A stretch of 64,000 bases of DNA from UBA10349 sp003485905 (GCA_943787185.1 CALSLL010000004.1:62001-126000), one strand, 5' to 3'. Positions 1-9,159 are shown, counted from the first letter of the stretch. Made by a program: numbers and translations. Notes: generated by a model not told the origin, from the sequence alone.

Positions 1-2
1 CC

Positions 3-974
3 GCTGTCGCCGGCGCGCTGCCTTTACTGCTTAAGTACATCAGCTTAAAAAAACAGGATAGAGGTCTTTCAGCGGAGAAATTCGTCGGTTTGAGTGTTTC
101 ACCGTGTCCTGGTCATGACCAGCAATTGGTAGAAATGGTGTCAGAACTTGGAGTAAAAAACCTACTGGTTCGAATTCCCTGTTGGGAGTCGCACCGAGTA
201 GGCGATTATGTCCGTTGGATGCAGAAGTTTGATGGTTGCCGCTTTGTGGTCAATATCCTCCAGAACCGTGATTCGGTGCAGAACGGAGCAACCTGGAAGC
301 GCCAGCTAAAAGAAATATTTGAAGGTATTAAAGATAGTGATAATTGCGAAGCGGTATGGATTGCCAACGCTGTTAACCGCACTAAGTGGGGTTGCAGTAG
401 TACGCGGGATTATCTAGAGCTACAAGCCGTTGCGGAGGAGTTTAGGTCGAGCGAACTTAAGATCCTCGGCTCGTCCGTTATTGATTTTGAGCCCTTACCC
501 GCCTGGCGAACAGCCTTCAACTTTGCTGATTACCACTTAGATGCAGTAGCGGCTGAGTTGTATGTAAATAGACGCCATTCGCCGTGGAATACACAATTCG
601 GTGTTTTTAATTTAGAAAATAAACTACGTCTATTTAAAGCAATAGCAAATCTTGGAAACAGGTGTTCTGATGAACTTTGGATTACTGAAACCAATTGGCC
701 GTTACTGGATACTAAGCCGTATACACCAAACTCTGGACACCCTTCACGCACTGTCGACGAGGTAACTCAGGCTGAGTATTTAAAGCTGTACTACCAAATT
801 GCCTGGCACTCGGGGTGGGTCGAGCGGGTGTACTGGTGGCAACTAGTCAATCCTGGCTATGGTTTGGTAGACAATCGTCGCGATCAATTTCGAAAAATGC
901 CTTCGTATAATGCGTTTAAGCAGATAATGTCAGGCGCGTTGCAAGATAATCCACAACAGCCGGATTCGGCATAA
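3..974 (+). CDS. Glycoside-hydrolase-like TIM-barrel protein, 5' end outside the window
   Basis: The reading frame is open from base 3, so the gene starts upstream of the window; an internal TTG at 90 is not a convincing start. The first visible residues are hydrophobic (AVAGALPLLL). The protein has features of the (beta/alpha)8 glycosidase superfamily: an acidic strand end in ELWITETNWPL that could carry a catalytic Glu, and a late WVERVYWWQLVNPGYG segment rich in aromatic residues, as in sugar-binding clefts. Family GH39/GH5-like is my best guess; the substrate is not visible. Similar proteins occur near lipopolysaccharide or cell-surface sugar genes, but the neighbours that would show this are off the left edge. 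Confidence 0.6.
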   Translation, partial: AVAGALPLLLKYISLKKQDRGLSAEKFVGLSVSPCPGHDQQLVEMVSELGVKNLLVRIPCWESHRVGDYVRWMQKFDGCRFVVNILQNRDSVQNGATWKRQLKEIFEGIKDSDNCEAVWIANAVNRTKWGCSSTRDYLELQAVAEEFRSSELKILGSSVIDFEPLPAWRTAFNFADYHLDAVAAELYVNRRHSPWNTQFGVFNLENKLRLFKAIANLGNRCSDELWITETNWPLLDTKPYTPNSGHPSRTVDEVTQAEYLKLYYQIAWHSGWVERVYWWQLVNPGYGLVDNRRDQFRKMPSYNAFKQIMSGALQDNPQQPDSA

Positions 975-1030
975 TTCGGTTAATAAGGGAGTGCTATGTC
1001 CCTAAGAGTTTCTTAAGCGAGAAGCCGCGA

Positions 1031-2098
1031 CTACTTTGGTGTGCAATACGATGCTTCTTCAGAGTTGGCTTCAACTGTTTTACACCGGCTTTTTTGAAGA
1101 TTTTCAAAACTTCTAATCCATGGCTCTGTGAGGTTTAAGGTTTCTGACGCTGCTTCGGCCAATTTGGCAGTCTTATATGCTCCGTACAGCAGGTAGTACC
1201 ATTTCCCATCGCTGCTTTGTTGATGCTTTAAAAGAGGGTCAGTACTTAGTGCTAAAGCAGAAGCAGCTGATTCAGGGGAATCTAGCGACTTGTAGCTCCC
1301 AATTTGCAAAGTAAAAAGTTCGGCCTCCTGCTCGAATATCCAAAGCTCTTCTCGGCCGCTATTAATCTCTTCTTGGTTTGTTATCGAAGATGAATTTTGT
1401 TGCTGATCATCAGCCGCTACGGCTACCGTGATTTTAGCAGTTGAGACTGGTTCGATCGTGTTATCGGACGTGGCTTCGTCAACTGGTGCGGCAGTTGTCT
1501 CTGCTAATTGGGTTGTGGTTTTTGGTACAAGTAAGGTCGATTCGGCAGCTAATTCTTCAATTTTTTCTGCTGTATCAGGTGCATCGGCAGCCCTAATGCT
1601 AATGCTTTCAGGTAAAAGTTCTACAGGCTCGGCAGCAAGAGCATCTGTCACATCCGTCACGAGCGTGCCGCTAGTTTCAGTTTCTATTGCGGTTACCGTG
1701 ATTGTCGGCGACCTGTTCGCATCTGCATTTTCGAGTATTTCGCCAAAGGACTTCAGCGGTCCTGATACGGTGGGGCTTTCAAGATTCGGTGCAGCATTTT
1801 CGTTGGTCGCTAGCCCTCTCCCAGTAACGGTTGTTTCCGCAATTTCGTATGATTCGTTGGTAATACCTTTAACTAATCCGTAGATAAAAAATGTCCAGAA
1901 TGGGATCCAAAAAATCACGCGTGGTGTTCTGAGTAACTTTCTGTCAGTGTGCCAACTACGCGTATAGCACCCTCGGCAGCGATATTTTTTTAATGGCAAT
2001 ATTATGCCAATCAAAGTTTCGATATCCCTAGGCGCAGTTTCTGCCGCAAAGTTTGATGCGCAAGTGCGGCACTTCATATCAGAATACTGGGAAGGCAT
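1031..2098 (-). CDS. Zinc-ribbon, single-TM, SPOR-domain protein
   Basis: A 355-residue protein of unusual layout. Residues 10-13 and 41-44 form two CxxC pairs, as in a zinc ribbon. A hydrophobic helix follows at about 61-79 (VIFWIPFWTFFIYGLVKGI), then a long low-complexity Ala/Glu/Thr linker, and a C-terminal SPOR-like domain at about 260-330 (LQIGSYKSLDSPESAASA...WYYLLYGAYKT). SPOR domains bind denuded glycan strands of septal peptidoglycan. With the ribbon in the cytosol and the SPOR domain in the periplasm, it could connect an internal partner with the division site; that is inference. It ends near the end of the upstream glycosidase-like gene and precedes nothing obviously co-transcribed except rpiA, which lies upstream on the same strand 36 bases away. 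Confidence 0.75.
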   Translation of the reverse strand: MPSQYSDMKCRTCASNFAAETAPRDIETLIGIILPLKKYRCRGCYTRSWHTDRKLLRTPRVIFWIPFWTFFIYGLVKGITNESYEIAETTVTGRGLATNENAAPNLESPTVSGPLKSFGEILENADANRSPTITVTAIETETSGTLVTDVTDALAAEPVELLPESISIRAADAPDTAEKIEELAAESTLLVPKTTTQLAETTAAPVDEATSDNTIEPVSTAKITVAVAADDQQQNSSSITNQEEINSGREELWIFEQEAELFTLQIGSYKSLDSPESAASALALSTDPLLKHQQSSDGKWYYLLYGAYKTAKLAEAASETLNLTEPWIRSFENLQKSRCKTVEANSEEASYCTPK

Positions 2099-2134
2099 AA
2101 TTTTGAATTTAATCTCTTTTGGGCTTGATAGCCA

Positions 2135-2791
2135 CTAGGTAATTTTCTGTACCCCGGTGTCTTGGCCTAAAATGAGTGTGTTTGCGGGTCTCGCAGCAAA
2201 TAATCCGTTAGTAACGACCCCAACAATTTGATTAATTTTTGTTTCTATCTCCACAGGATTGGAAATATCCAGATCATGGATGTCCAGAATATCGTTTCCA
2301 TTGTCGGTAACACAAGCATCGCGATAAACCGGCCGGCCACCGAGTTTGATTAGCTGACGCGCAACGTAAGAACGAGCCATCGGAATAACTTCAATAGGCA
2401 ATGGAAATTTACCGAGGATCGGTACGAGCTTTGAAGAATCCGCTATACACACAAAGTGCTTGCTGGCCGCAGCGACAATTTTTTCTCTGGTTAGCGCTGC
2501 ACCTCCCCCTTTTATAAGATGTAGGTGCTTAGTCGCTTCGTCTGCCCCGTCTACATACAGTGGCAAATCTCCAGTTTGATCCAGGCTGAGAACCCTAATT
2601 CCATGCTTGGTTAAGCGCTGTGCGGATGCTTCTGAGCTGGCTACTGCGCCATCAATATTCCCCTTGAGTTCTGCGAGCATATCGATGAAGTGATTTGCCG
2701 TTGAGCCAGTACCGACACCAACAACCCAGCCCCATTCGACATACTCTATAGCGGCGCGAGCGGCATTTAACTTTTGTTGGTCGGTAGACAT
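2135..2791 (-). CDS. rpiA: Ribose-5-phosphate isomerase A
   Basis: Interconverts ribose 5-phosphate and ribulose 5-phosphate in the non-oxidative pentose phosphate pathway, in the cytosol. The 218-residue length is normal for RpiA. The phosphate-binding loop GVGTGSTANHF lies near residues 25-35, the catalytic Asp/Asp-Glu segment YVDGADEA near 81-88, and the Lys-containing loop IKGGGAALTREKI near 94-106. The ATG is preceded on the minus strand by a GGAG ribosome-binding sequence. In many gammaproteobacteria rpiA is a divergent neighbour of ilvA; here a DUF547 gene sits between them. Confidence 0.97.
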   Translation of the reverse strand: MSTDQQKLNAARAAIEYVEWGWVVGVGTGSTANHFIDMLAELKGNIDGAVASSEASAQRLTKHGIRVLSLDQTGDLPLYVDGADEATKHLHLIKGGGAALTREKIVAAASKHFVCIADSSKLVPILGKFPLPIEVIPMARSYVARQLIKLGGRPVYRDACVTDNGNDILDIHDLDISNPVEIETKINQIVGVVTNGLFAARPANTLILGQDTGVQKIT

Positions 2792-2898
2792 TAGCTTAAT
2801 TCTCCATAGAAGTTAGTGTTGCATTTTATGGGCTTATCATGGCACGCGCGCCGAGAGACCAGCGTTAAATGATAATTCACCGCGTATTCTCAAAAGGC

Positions 2899-3708
2899 TT
2901 ATGGCTTGTTTAAACTCCAGTCATAAGCATGATCATACCGGTAAAACGGTTGTTTTAGCAGCTCAGATAATGGCGGGTCAGCGTGCTCGATAAGATGTTT
3001 TACGATCCCATTGATATCGTCACCAAAATCTTCTTTGTACCAGTGATAGATGCTGGAAATTTTCAATTCGCCGTTTTCTATTGCCACACCTCGGGGGTGA
3101 TTAACATACTGCTGAGCGGCCAAGTTTAAAAGCTTCTCTGAATTGTCCGCCGTGAAGGCATGTGGTTGTAGGTTAGGGCACCCTACGCTGGCGCAATTTA
3201 CCGCGTAATGCACGCGCGAATCTTTCCATATGGGACGCAGTATTTTGTGTTCGATATCATCCAGCGAGAGGTCAAACCCAGTGACCTCGTGTACTTCTTT
3301 ACCCCAAGGTCCAAATGAAAAAAGTCCAGACTTAATTTCTCGTATTGAATCTATTGGATAGTGTTCCAATATAAGGCTTATCGTCAAAGCATTATACGAA
3401 TTGACCCAGTATGCGAACTGCGTTTTTCGGGAGTACTGCCGTGGGTCGATCCTGCTCATCTGCGCAATGTACTCAGCTAACAATAATGCTTGTTTTGGAC
3501 TTACAAGGGAATAATTGAGTCGATTCACGGCAGATTTATGGGTAGTGATTACTGTCTCAGACAAAAAGTTTTGCCATGTTGTGTGGTCTATATCCGTGTC
3601 GTTAGATTCATTACTTGTTGCAAATATAGGTATAGCTTGTTCCAGCGCGAGGGTTGTTTGCTGTGCGCAAAAGATAAGTAGAATTAAAGTGAGCGGTAAT
3701 TTAATCAT
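2899..3708 (-). CDS. DUF547 family exported protein
   Basis: A 269-residue protein with an N-terminal signal peptide (MIKLPLTLILLIFCAQQTTLA) and a DUF547 domain, recognisable from YWVNSYNALTISLILEHYP near the middle and VHYAVNCASVGCPNL after it. The conserved Asn, Ser and Cys residues of these segments are the family hallmark. The biochemical role of DUF547 is not established; the proteins are exported and widespread in marine proteobacteria. It is divergently oriented to ilvA, with an 84-base gap that must hold both promoters. The family call is firm, the function is unknown. Confidence 0.85.
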   Translation of the reverse strand: MIKLPLTLILLIFCAQQTTLALEQAIPIFATSNESNDTDIDHTTWQNFLSETVITTHKSAVNRLNYSLVSPKQALLLAEYIAQMSRIDPRQYSRKTQFAYWVNSYNALTISLILEHYPIDSIREIKSGLFSFGPWGKEVHEVTGFDLSLDDIEHKILRPIWKDSRVHYAVNCASVGCPNLQPHAFTADNSEKLLNLAAQQYVNHPRGVAIENGELKISSIYHWYKEDFGDDINGIVKHLIEHADPPLSELLKQPFYRYDHAYDWSLNKP

Positions 3709-3792
3709 TGTGTAAACAACTGGGCCGGGGACAGGGTAGAATCTGGATTTACGACATTGCGCTAGAATTGGCGCTGCACAATATTAACGCCG

Positions 3793-5304
3793 ATGAGCGA
3801 CTCATACAAAAACTTGATTGACCAATCCAGCGTTTATAACGCTATTGAGCCAACTAATCTGGATTATGCGGCAAATTTGTCGCGACGCTTCGAAAATCGA
3901 ATCTGGCTTAAGCGAGAAGATCAGTTGCCAGTATTTTCGTTTAAGCTCCGCGGCGCTTATAACAAAATGGCTGCCCTATCCGCTGCGCAACTAGCAGCAG
4001 GTGTGATAGCCGCGTCAGCCGGCAATCATGCGCAAGGCGTTGCGATGTCTGCCAAATTGCTTGGGACCAAGGCCATAATAGTAATGCCAGCTACTACACC
4101 GCAGATTAAAGTTGATGCGGTTAGGAATTACGGTGCTGAAGTCGTGCTTCATGGAGATAGTTATAGTGATGCGCAGGTGTTGGCCGACCAAATTCTAGCT
4201 GAGAAAGGGTTAACTTTTGTCAGTCCTTATGACGACCCCTTGGTTATTGCAGGTCAGGGCACCGTCGGTAAAGAAATTTTGGATCAGCACGTAGGTGACT
4301 TAGAGGCAATATTTGTACCTATAGGGGGAGGCGGATTGATTGCTGGAATTGCCAGCTATGTTAAAGCTATGCGCCCTGAGGTGAAAATAATTGGTGTAGA
4401 ACCGGTCGACGCTGATGCTATGGCCCGCTCCATCGTTGCGGGTGAGAGAGTCGTGCTTGACGAAGTTGGTATTTTTGCGGATGGGGTTGCGGTAAAGCAA
4501 GTGGGTGAACTAACTTTCGATATTGCCAAAGAGTTAGTTGACGAGATTGTATTAATTAGTACCGACGAAATGTGTGCGGCAATCAAAGACGTATTCGAGG
4601 ACACACGAACAATTCAGGAACCGGCGGGAGCCTTAAGTGTTGCCGGAGTAAAGAAATGGTTGACGGAAAACAATCGTACCGGGGTTGACGTTGTAGCTAT
4701 TGCCTCTGGGGCAAATATGAATTTTGATCGACTACAGCATGTGGCTGAACGAACCCAAATTGGTGAGCGTCGTGAGGGCATTCTTGCAGTAACTATTCCC
4801 GAGCAGTCGGGTAGTTTTAGCAAGTTCTGTAGAGCACTTGGCTCTTTTAATATTACCGAGTTTAATTATCGTTATGCTGATCAACACGATGCCAACGTTT
4901 TTGTTGGTATTCAGCTTAAGAACTTTGATGACTTGAATAGTGTTTTGGCCACATTGAAGGCTGCCGAGTACTCGGCTGAAGACTTAACCGACAATGAAAT
5001 CGCCAAAGTACATGTTCGTCATTTGCTTGGTGGTCATGCTGGAGGTGCATCGAATGAGCGACTGTTTAGGTTTCGCTTTCCTGAACGGCCGGGTGCACTA
5101 CTTGGCTTTCTCGATGCACTGGGTGGCCGTTGGAATATTAGTCTGTTTCATTATAGAAATCATGGCACTGATTATGGTCGAGTGTTGTGCGGTATTCAGG
5201 TGTCGCCGGAGGATCATGACGCGTTTGAAAACTTTCTTGAAGCGCTTGGTTATTATTATGTCGAAGAGACCGACAACCCGGCTTATAGAATTTTTCTGTC
5301 GTGA
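3793..5304 (+). CDS. ilvA: Threonine ammonia-lyase, biosynthetic (threonine deaminase)
   Basis: Converts L-threonine to 2-oxobutanoate and ammonia, the first committed step of isoleucine synthesis. The 503-residue length matches the long, allosteric biosynthetic form. The PLP-binding Lys is K51 in SFKLRGAYNK; the glycine-rich phosphate-binding loop is PIGGGGLIAG. The C-terminal 180 residues are two ACT-like regulatory domains (EGILAVTIPEQSGSF and RLFRFRFPERPGALL), which in the known enzymes bind isoleucine and valine, so feedback inhibition is expected. Its last four bases (GTGA) overlap the start of the following phosphopantetheinyl transferase gene, suggesting translational coupling. Confidence 0.97.
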   Translation: MSDSYKNLIDQSSVYNAIEPTNLDYAANLSRRFENRIWLKREDQLPVFSFKLRGAYNKMAALSAAQLAAGVIAASAGNHAQGVAMSAKLLGTKAIIVMPATTPQIKVDAVRNYGAEVVLHGDSYSDAQVLADQILAEKGLTFVSPYDDPLVIAGQGTVGKEILDQHVGDLEAIFVPIGGGGLIAGIASYVKAMRPEVKIIGVEPVDADAMARSIVAGERVVLDEVGIFADGVAVKQVGELTFDIAKELVDEIVLISTDEMCAAIKDVFEDTRTIQEPAGALSVAGVKKWLTENNRTGVDVVAIASGANMNFDRLQHVAERTQIGERREGILAVTIPEQSGSFSKFCRALGSFNITEFNYRYADQHDANVFVGIQLKNFDDLNSVLATLKAAEYSAEDLTDNEIAKVHVRHLLGGHAGGASNERLFRFRFPERPGALLGFLDALGGRWNISLFHYRNHGTDYGRVLCGIQVSPEDHDAFENFLEALGYYYVEETDNPAYRIFLS

Positions 5305-6128
5305 CCATTGTCTCGTCCCACGGTTTAGCTTCCCATCACGTAGAGTGGGAGCTTTCGACCCTTGAACGCGACCAATTGCCCAGGTTGGTCAAAGGGGACG
5401 TGCATTTATGGGCAATGAAGCTTGAGCAACCCATCGAAGGTAAGGAGGTAAGTAATCTTGACCAGCAAGAGGCAATTTACTTGCCGTGGCTGAGTTCACG
5501 GGAATCTAAAAAGTATACCCGGCTGCCGGCTAATCAGAAAAGCCACTATCTAAGCGGCCGCATTGTGTTACGCAAACTATTAGGGGCTTATCTAGATAAA
5601 AGTCCGCAAGATGTTGGCCTAGCCTTTGGTGCGTACGGTAAGCCAACGTTGCTTGATAGCGATGGAGGTCCTTGGTTTAACTATTCGGATACACAAGGCA
5701 TGGTTATTTATGCGTTTGGTCGCTCTGGTGAACTAGGAATTGATATTGAACATTTATCGCGCGCGACAGACTATCGACGAATTTTGAAGCGAAAATTCTC
5801 GCTAGCGGAAGCCGAAGAGGTCGCAGGTACTACAGAGCGTTTTTCCAGAGAGATTATTAGCCAACGATTTTTAGCTGCTTGGACGAGAAAGGAAAGTTAT
5901 GGGAAAGCGATCGGATTCGGCGTAAATTACAAAATGAACGAAATAGAAGTTGCTAAAGATTTGGGGTTAGCAAATATATCGTTTAGTGCAGATGGAATAA
6001 GTTGGTGTTTAACGCAATTACTTTTTACTGAATACGTCGTTAGCCTTACCACGTCGAATTTTGAAAATTTGCGGTGCTTTCGATTAGGAAATCAGATTCA
6101 ATCGGTCACTGCAACGGAAGCTCAGTGA
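5301..6128 (+). CDS. 4'-phosphopantetheinyl transferase (Sfp/AcpT type)
   Basis: Transfers the 4'-phosphopantetheine arm of CoA to a Ser of acyl or peptidyl carrier proteins. A 275-residue protein of the two-pseudodomain Sfp type: the Mg-binding segment GELGIDIEHLSR lies near the middle and the catalytic AAWTRKESYGKAIGFG segment about 50 residues later, with the W-x-x-K-E-(S/A) signature complete. The GTG start overlaps the ilvA stop as GTGA, so it is probably read from the ilvA transcript. No polyketide or peptide synthetase lies in the window; the target may be the fatty-acid carrier protein. Its 3' end overlaps the convergent YdcF-like gene by 7 bases. Confidence 0.88.
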   Translation: MTIVSSHGLASHHVEWELSTLERDQLPRLVKGDVHLWAMKLEQPIEGKEVSNLDQQEAIYLPWLSSRESKKYTRLPANQKSHYLSGRIVLRKLLGAYLDKSPQDVGLAFGAYGKPTLLDSDGGPWFNYSDTQGMVIYAFGRSGELGIDIEHLSRATDYRRILKRKFSLAEAEEVAGTTERFSREIISQRFLAAWTRKESYGKAIGFGVNYKMNEIEVAKDLGLANISFSADGISWCLTQLLFTEYVVSLTTSNFENLRCFRLGNQIQSVTATEAQ

Positions 6129-6922
6129 TCGAGCCAGCCATTGAACCAGTAATACAGCAAGCCTAGATATTCATGCACGGCAGTTTGGGTTGCACCAAAA
6201 GCGCCTGGATGAGGTAGATAGCTAAATAGTGACGGAGCACCCCCATCTGGATTATGCGTTATAAATATATCTGAGCTGGCTGGAATTATCTCTATTTCAC
6301 CGGATAGCTGCTTGCGCAGCGTGCTGACTGAGCGGTGCATGTGGTATGCCGATGTCACCAGTAAAATTTTCTGGGCGTTGAGAGCCTCTAGCATCGGTAC
6401 AATATTCTCAGCATTCTGTTGAGTTGTGCGGCTAGCAGATTCAATAAGAATTTTCTCTCGAGGCACGCCCCATGCATTAAGCACTTCGGCGGAATAGTGA
6501 GCTTCAGCCTTGAGTCCAGGTGCAGAAAACACGTTGCCACCCGCTATCAATAAATGAGGTGCTCGGCCAGCATTGAATAATTGAGCTGCCTGCCATAGGC
6601 GATCTGATCCAGATACTAGCTGTGGGGTTTTACGCGGTGGCAAAGGCAGGCCGAGTCCGCCACCTAACAGCACAATAACGTCCGCAGTAGGGGCAGTTTT
6701 GGGGTCTAGTGGCGGATACTCCCGCTCTAACGGCTTAATAAGCCATCCGGCAACTAGCGGGCTGGCAGCAATGATATACACGAGGACGGCTGCGACTAAA
6801 AATCTCTGCGCGATGCGGGTACGCTTAGCACAGAATAAAATCAAACCAATTAAACTGAGGATTAGGATTATTCCTGAGGGGTAAATGAAAGTGGCAACCA
6901 GTTTTGATAGTGCGATAGACAT
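6122..6922 (-). CDS. YdcF/ElyC-like DUF218 membrane protein
   Basis: A 266-residue inner-membrane protein with two N-terminal hydrophobic helices (about residues 10-32 and 42-64) followed by a soluble DUF218 domain. Family motifs are ADVIVLLGGGL, the Ser/Thr-Asn element ESASRTTQQNAENI and LLVTSAYHMHRS. The best known relative, ElyC of E. coli, affects undecaprenyl-phosphate-dependent envelope synthesis, and SanA-type relatives affect the vancomycin barrier; which applies here is not shown by the sequence. The reading direction is convergent with the phosphopantetheinyl transferase gene, with a 7-base overlap at the ends. Confidence 0.85.
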   Translation of the reverse strand: MSIALSKLVATFIYPSGIILILSLIGLILFCAKRTRIAQRFLVAAVLVYIIAASPLVAGWLIKPLEREYPPLDPKTAPTADVIVLLGGGLGLPLPPRKTPQLVSGSDRLWQAAQLFNAGRAPHLLIAGGNVFSAPGLKAEAHYSAEVLNAWGVPREKILIESASRTTQQNAENIVPMLEALNAQKILLVTSAYHMHRSVSTLRKQLSGEIEIIPASSDIFITHNPDGGAPSLFSYLPHPGAFGATQTAVHEYLGLLYYWFNGWLDH

Positions 6923-7136
6923 TCAGGGTAACTTCGAGACTCTCTAGATTTAATTGTTCCTCGGTATTGTACGAGTTAGGTTATTCACAGTGCCTATTTT
7001 TTTGAATTAAAGTTCTATTATGATAACTAAAGTGTAATTTTAGGGTCTGGGCGCTAATCCTAGCCAGTGTTAGGATACGCCACTGAGTGGGGGCCTATCG
7101 GTTACGATGGGTATCCGAAGAACAAAAACGACTTAA

Positions 7137-8390
7137 ATGATGGACTTATTCGACTTTCAAGATGGGCGCGAGGGGTACTACGGCGAGTACGGTGGTACGT
7201 TTCTTCCAGAAATTTTACATACAACAATCGAGAACCTTAAGCGTGAGTTTCGAAGCGCAAAGCAGGACCCTGATTTTTGGCGCGAGTATGTCGAACTGTT
7301 GCATTCTTATTCTGGTCGGCCGACACCCGTAACCAGCCTTGATAATTTATCCAGACATTTGGGCGGTGCGCGCATTTACGCAAAGCGTGAGGATCTAAAT
7401 CAGACTGGTGCGCACAAGATTAATAACGTTCTCGGCCAAGGGTTGCTCGTTAAGCGTATGGGCAAAACTCGTGTTATTGCTGAAACCGGAGCAGGGCAGC
7501 ACGGTTATGCGACGGCAACGATGGCCGCTCGCTTTGGCTTGCAATGCAAAATATATATGGGTGCGGTTGATGTGGCTCGTCAACGGCCTAATGTGTTTTG
7601 GATGGAAAAGTTAGGGGCTGAAGTGGTTGCGGTCGAAGACGGACAACAAACTTTAAAAGATGCCATCAACGAGTGTTTGAGAGATTGGGTTACCAATATG
7701 GATGACACTCATTATGTGCTTGGTACCGCGTGTGGGCCGCATCCTTTTCCAGAAATGGTTAGTTGGTTTCAATCAATTATAGGTGCGGAAGCGCGCGAAC
7801 AATTTTTACAGCTCAGCGACAGCCTTCCTAATCGAGTTTACGCCTGCGTCGGCGGAGGTTCCAATGCGATAGGCTTATTCCAGGGCTTCTTTGACGATGA
7901 TGATGTGGAGTTAGTTGGCTGCGAGGCTGGCGGGTTTGGCCCCGGGGCGGGTAAACATGCGGCCAGACTTGCCTACAAAGATGCTTCTGTAGGCGTGGCG
8001 CAGGGTTATAAAACCTATTTTTTACAAAATGATGATGGGAATATGTTGCATACCCATTCAGTCGCAGCCGGACTTGATTATATTGGTGTAAATCCAATAT
8101 TGGTCGATCAGTGGGAGAAAGGTCGGGTGCGATTTGAGGCGGTAACCGATCAGGAAGTCACCGAGGCATTAAAGTTGACAATGGAAACAGAGGGTTTGAT
8201 TCCTGCGTTGGAAAGCTGTCACGGATTTGCGCAGGCAATTAAGGAGGCCGCGCAAATGTCGCCAAGTGAATCGGTGTTGATCAACATGTCAGGCCGAGGT
8301 GATAAGGATATTTTTACTATTGCTGATGCGCTAGATGATGAGAAATGGCGAGAGTTCATCCGCCAAAAAGCCACGGAGTATGGTGCCTAA
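7137..8390 (+). CDS. trpB: Tryptophan synthase beta chain
   Basis: Condenses indole with L-serine to give L-tryptophan; PLP enzyme of the alpha2beta2 complex. At 417 residues it is a little longer than the usual ~400. The PLP Lys is K94 in QTGAHKINN, the catalytic Glu is E116 in AETGAGQHG, the phosphate loop is GGGSNAIG and the C-terminal SGRGDKD motif is complete. Two adjacent ATGs open the gene; 7137 is given. It overlaps trpA by 11 bases. trpF, which often precedes trpB, is absent, and the 214-base upstream gap must hold the promoter, although I could not pick one with confidence. Confidence 0.97.
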   Translation: MMDLFDFQDGREGYYGEYGGTFLPEILHTTIENLKREFRSAKQDPDFWREYVELLHSYSGRPTPVTSLDNLSRHLGGARIYAKREDLNQTGAHKINNVLGQGLLVKRMGKTRVIAETGAGQHGYATATMAARFGLQCKIYMGAVDVARQRPNVFWMEKLGAEVVAVEDGQQTLKDAINECLRDWVTNMDDTHYVLGTACGPHPFPEMVSWFQSIIGAEAREQFLQLSDSLPNRVYACVGGGSNAIGLFQGFFDDDDVELVGCEAGGFGPGAGKHAARLAYKDASVGVAQGYKTYFLQNDDGNMLHTHSVAAGLDYIGVNPILVDQWEKGRVRFEAVTDQEVTEALKLTMETEGLIPALESCHGFAQAIKEAAQMSPSESVLINMSGRGDKDIFTIADALDDEKWREFIRQKATEYGA

Positions 8391-9159
8391 AGTGCTAAAC
8401 GAATATATAGCAGAACGTAAAAAGACCAAGTCGCCATTGGTGATGACCCATGTTGTTTGTGGTTATCCATCGTTTGAAGATAATCTGAAAGCGTTGAAAA
8501 TCATGCAAGATTTTGACGTGGACATAGTTGAACTGCAGTTTCCATTCTCCGAGCCATCTGCTGACGGCCCGACGTTTGTGCGGGCAAATCAAATTGCGAT
8601 TGAGCAAGGTGTGCGCGTAGAAGATTGTTTTGAGTTTATGCGCGAGGTGAATGACCAGTTCTCGTTTAAAACGTTAATGATGGGTTACTACAACACTGTG
8701 TTTAAGATGGGCGAGATGGAATTTCTTGACCGTTTACAGCATGCTGGAGGTGCTGGCTTTATCGTGCCTGATCTTCCTATAGAGGAAGCTGATACATTGT
8801 TCGACGGTGCTCGGCAAAGATCACTTTCACCTATCGTGCTAATGACCCCAACAAATCGCGATGCTCGTCTCAAAGAATTAGCGGCGGCAGCTGGTGGGTT
8901 TGTTTATGCGGTCGCGCGTAAGGGTGTCACCGGTGCTGCGACAAGCATGAGTGATGAATTGACCGGTTTTTTACAGCGATGCAAGCAGTACACTGATCTA
9001 CCGTTGGCGGTGGGGTTTGGAGTTAGTTGCCCTGCAGACATAAAGTTTATTGGTAATAATGCGGACATCGCGATTATTGGAACCGCCGCATTGAGAGCTT
9101 GGGAGGTCGGGAAAGAAGAGGCTTTGAAAAACTTTTTTTCAGATCTATTGACCGCGTAG
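8380..9159 (+). CDS. trpA: Tryptophan synthase alpha chain (divergent)
   Basis: Cleaves indole-3-glycerol phosphate to indole, which is channelled to TrpB. I place the start at the ATG at 8380, overlapping the end of trpB, because it gives 259 residues and the usual N-terminal length; an in-frame ATG at 8335 lies inside trpB. Both catalytic acids are present, E51 in DIVELQFPFSEPS and D62 in ADGP, and the phosphate site appears in AVGFGVS and IIGTAA. It is a divergent TrpA: the usual GDP motif after strand 1 reads CGYPSFED, and PFSDP reads PFSEP. Confidence 0.95.
   Translation: MVPKVLNEYIAERKKTKSPLVMTHVVCGYPSFEDNLKALKIMQDFDVDIVELQFPFSEPSADGPTFVRANQIAIEQGVRVEDCFEFMREVNDQFSFKTLMMGYYNTVFKMGEMEFLDRLQHAGGAGFIVPDLPIEEADTLFDGARQRSLSPIVLMTPTNRDARLKELAAAAGGFVYAVARKGVTGAATSMSDELTGFLQRCKQYTDLPLAVGFGVSCPADIKFIGNNADIAIIGTAALRAWEVGKEEALKNFFSDLLTA

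Noticed and set aside
1428..1883. 151-codon open frame on the plus strand
   Set aside because: It is the mirror of the low-complexity Ala/Glu/Thr linker of the SPOR protein on the other strand; its own sequence is a Ser/Ala/Val-rich shadow without any domain.
8335..8379. Upstream in-frame ATG as the start of trpA
   Set aside because: It would add 15 residues from inside trpB that do not resemble the TrpA N-terminus; the ATG at 8380 overlaps the trpB end as usual for coupled genes.
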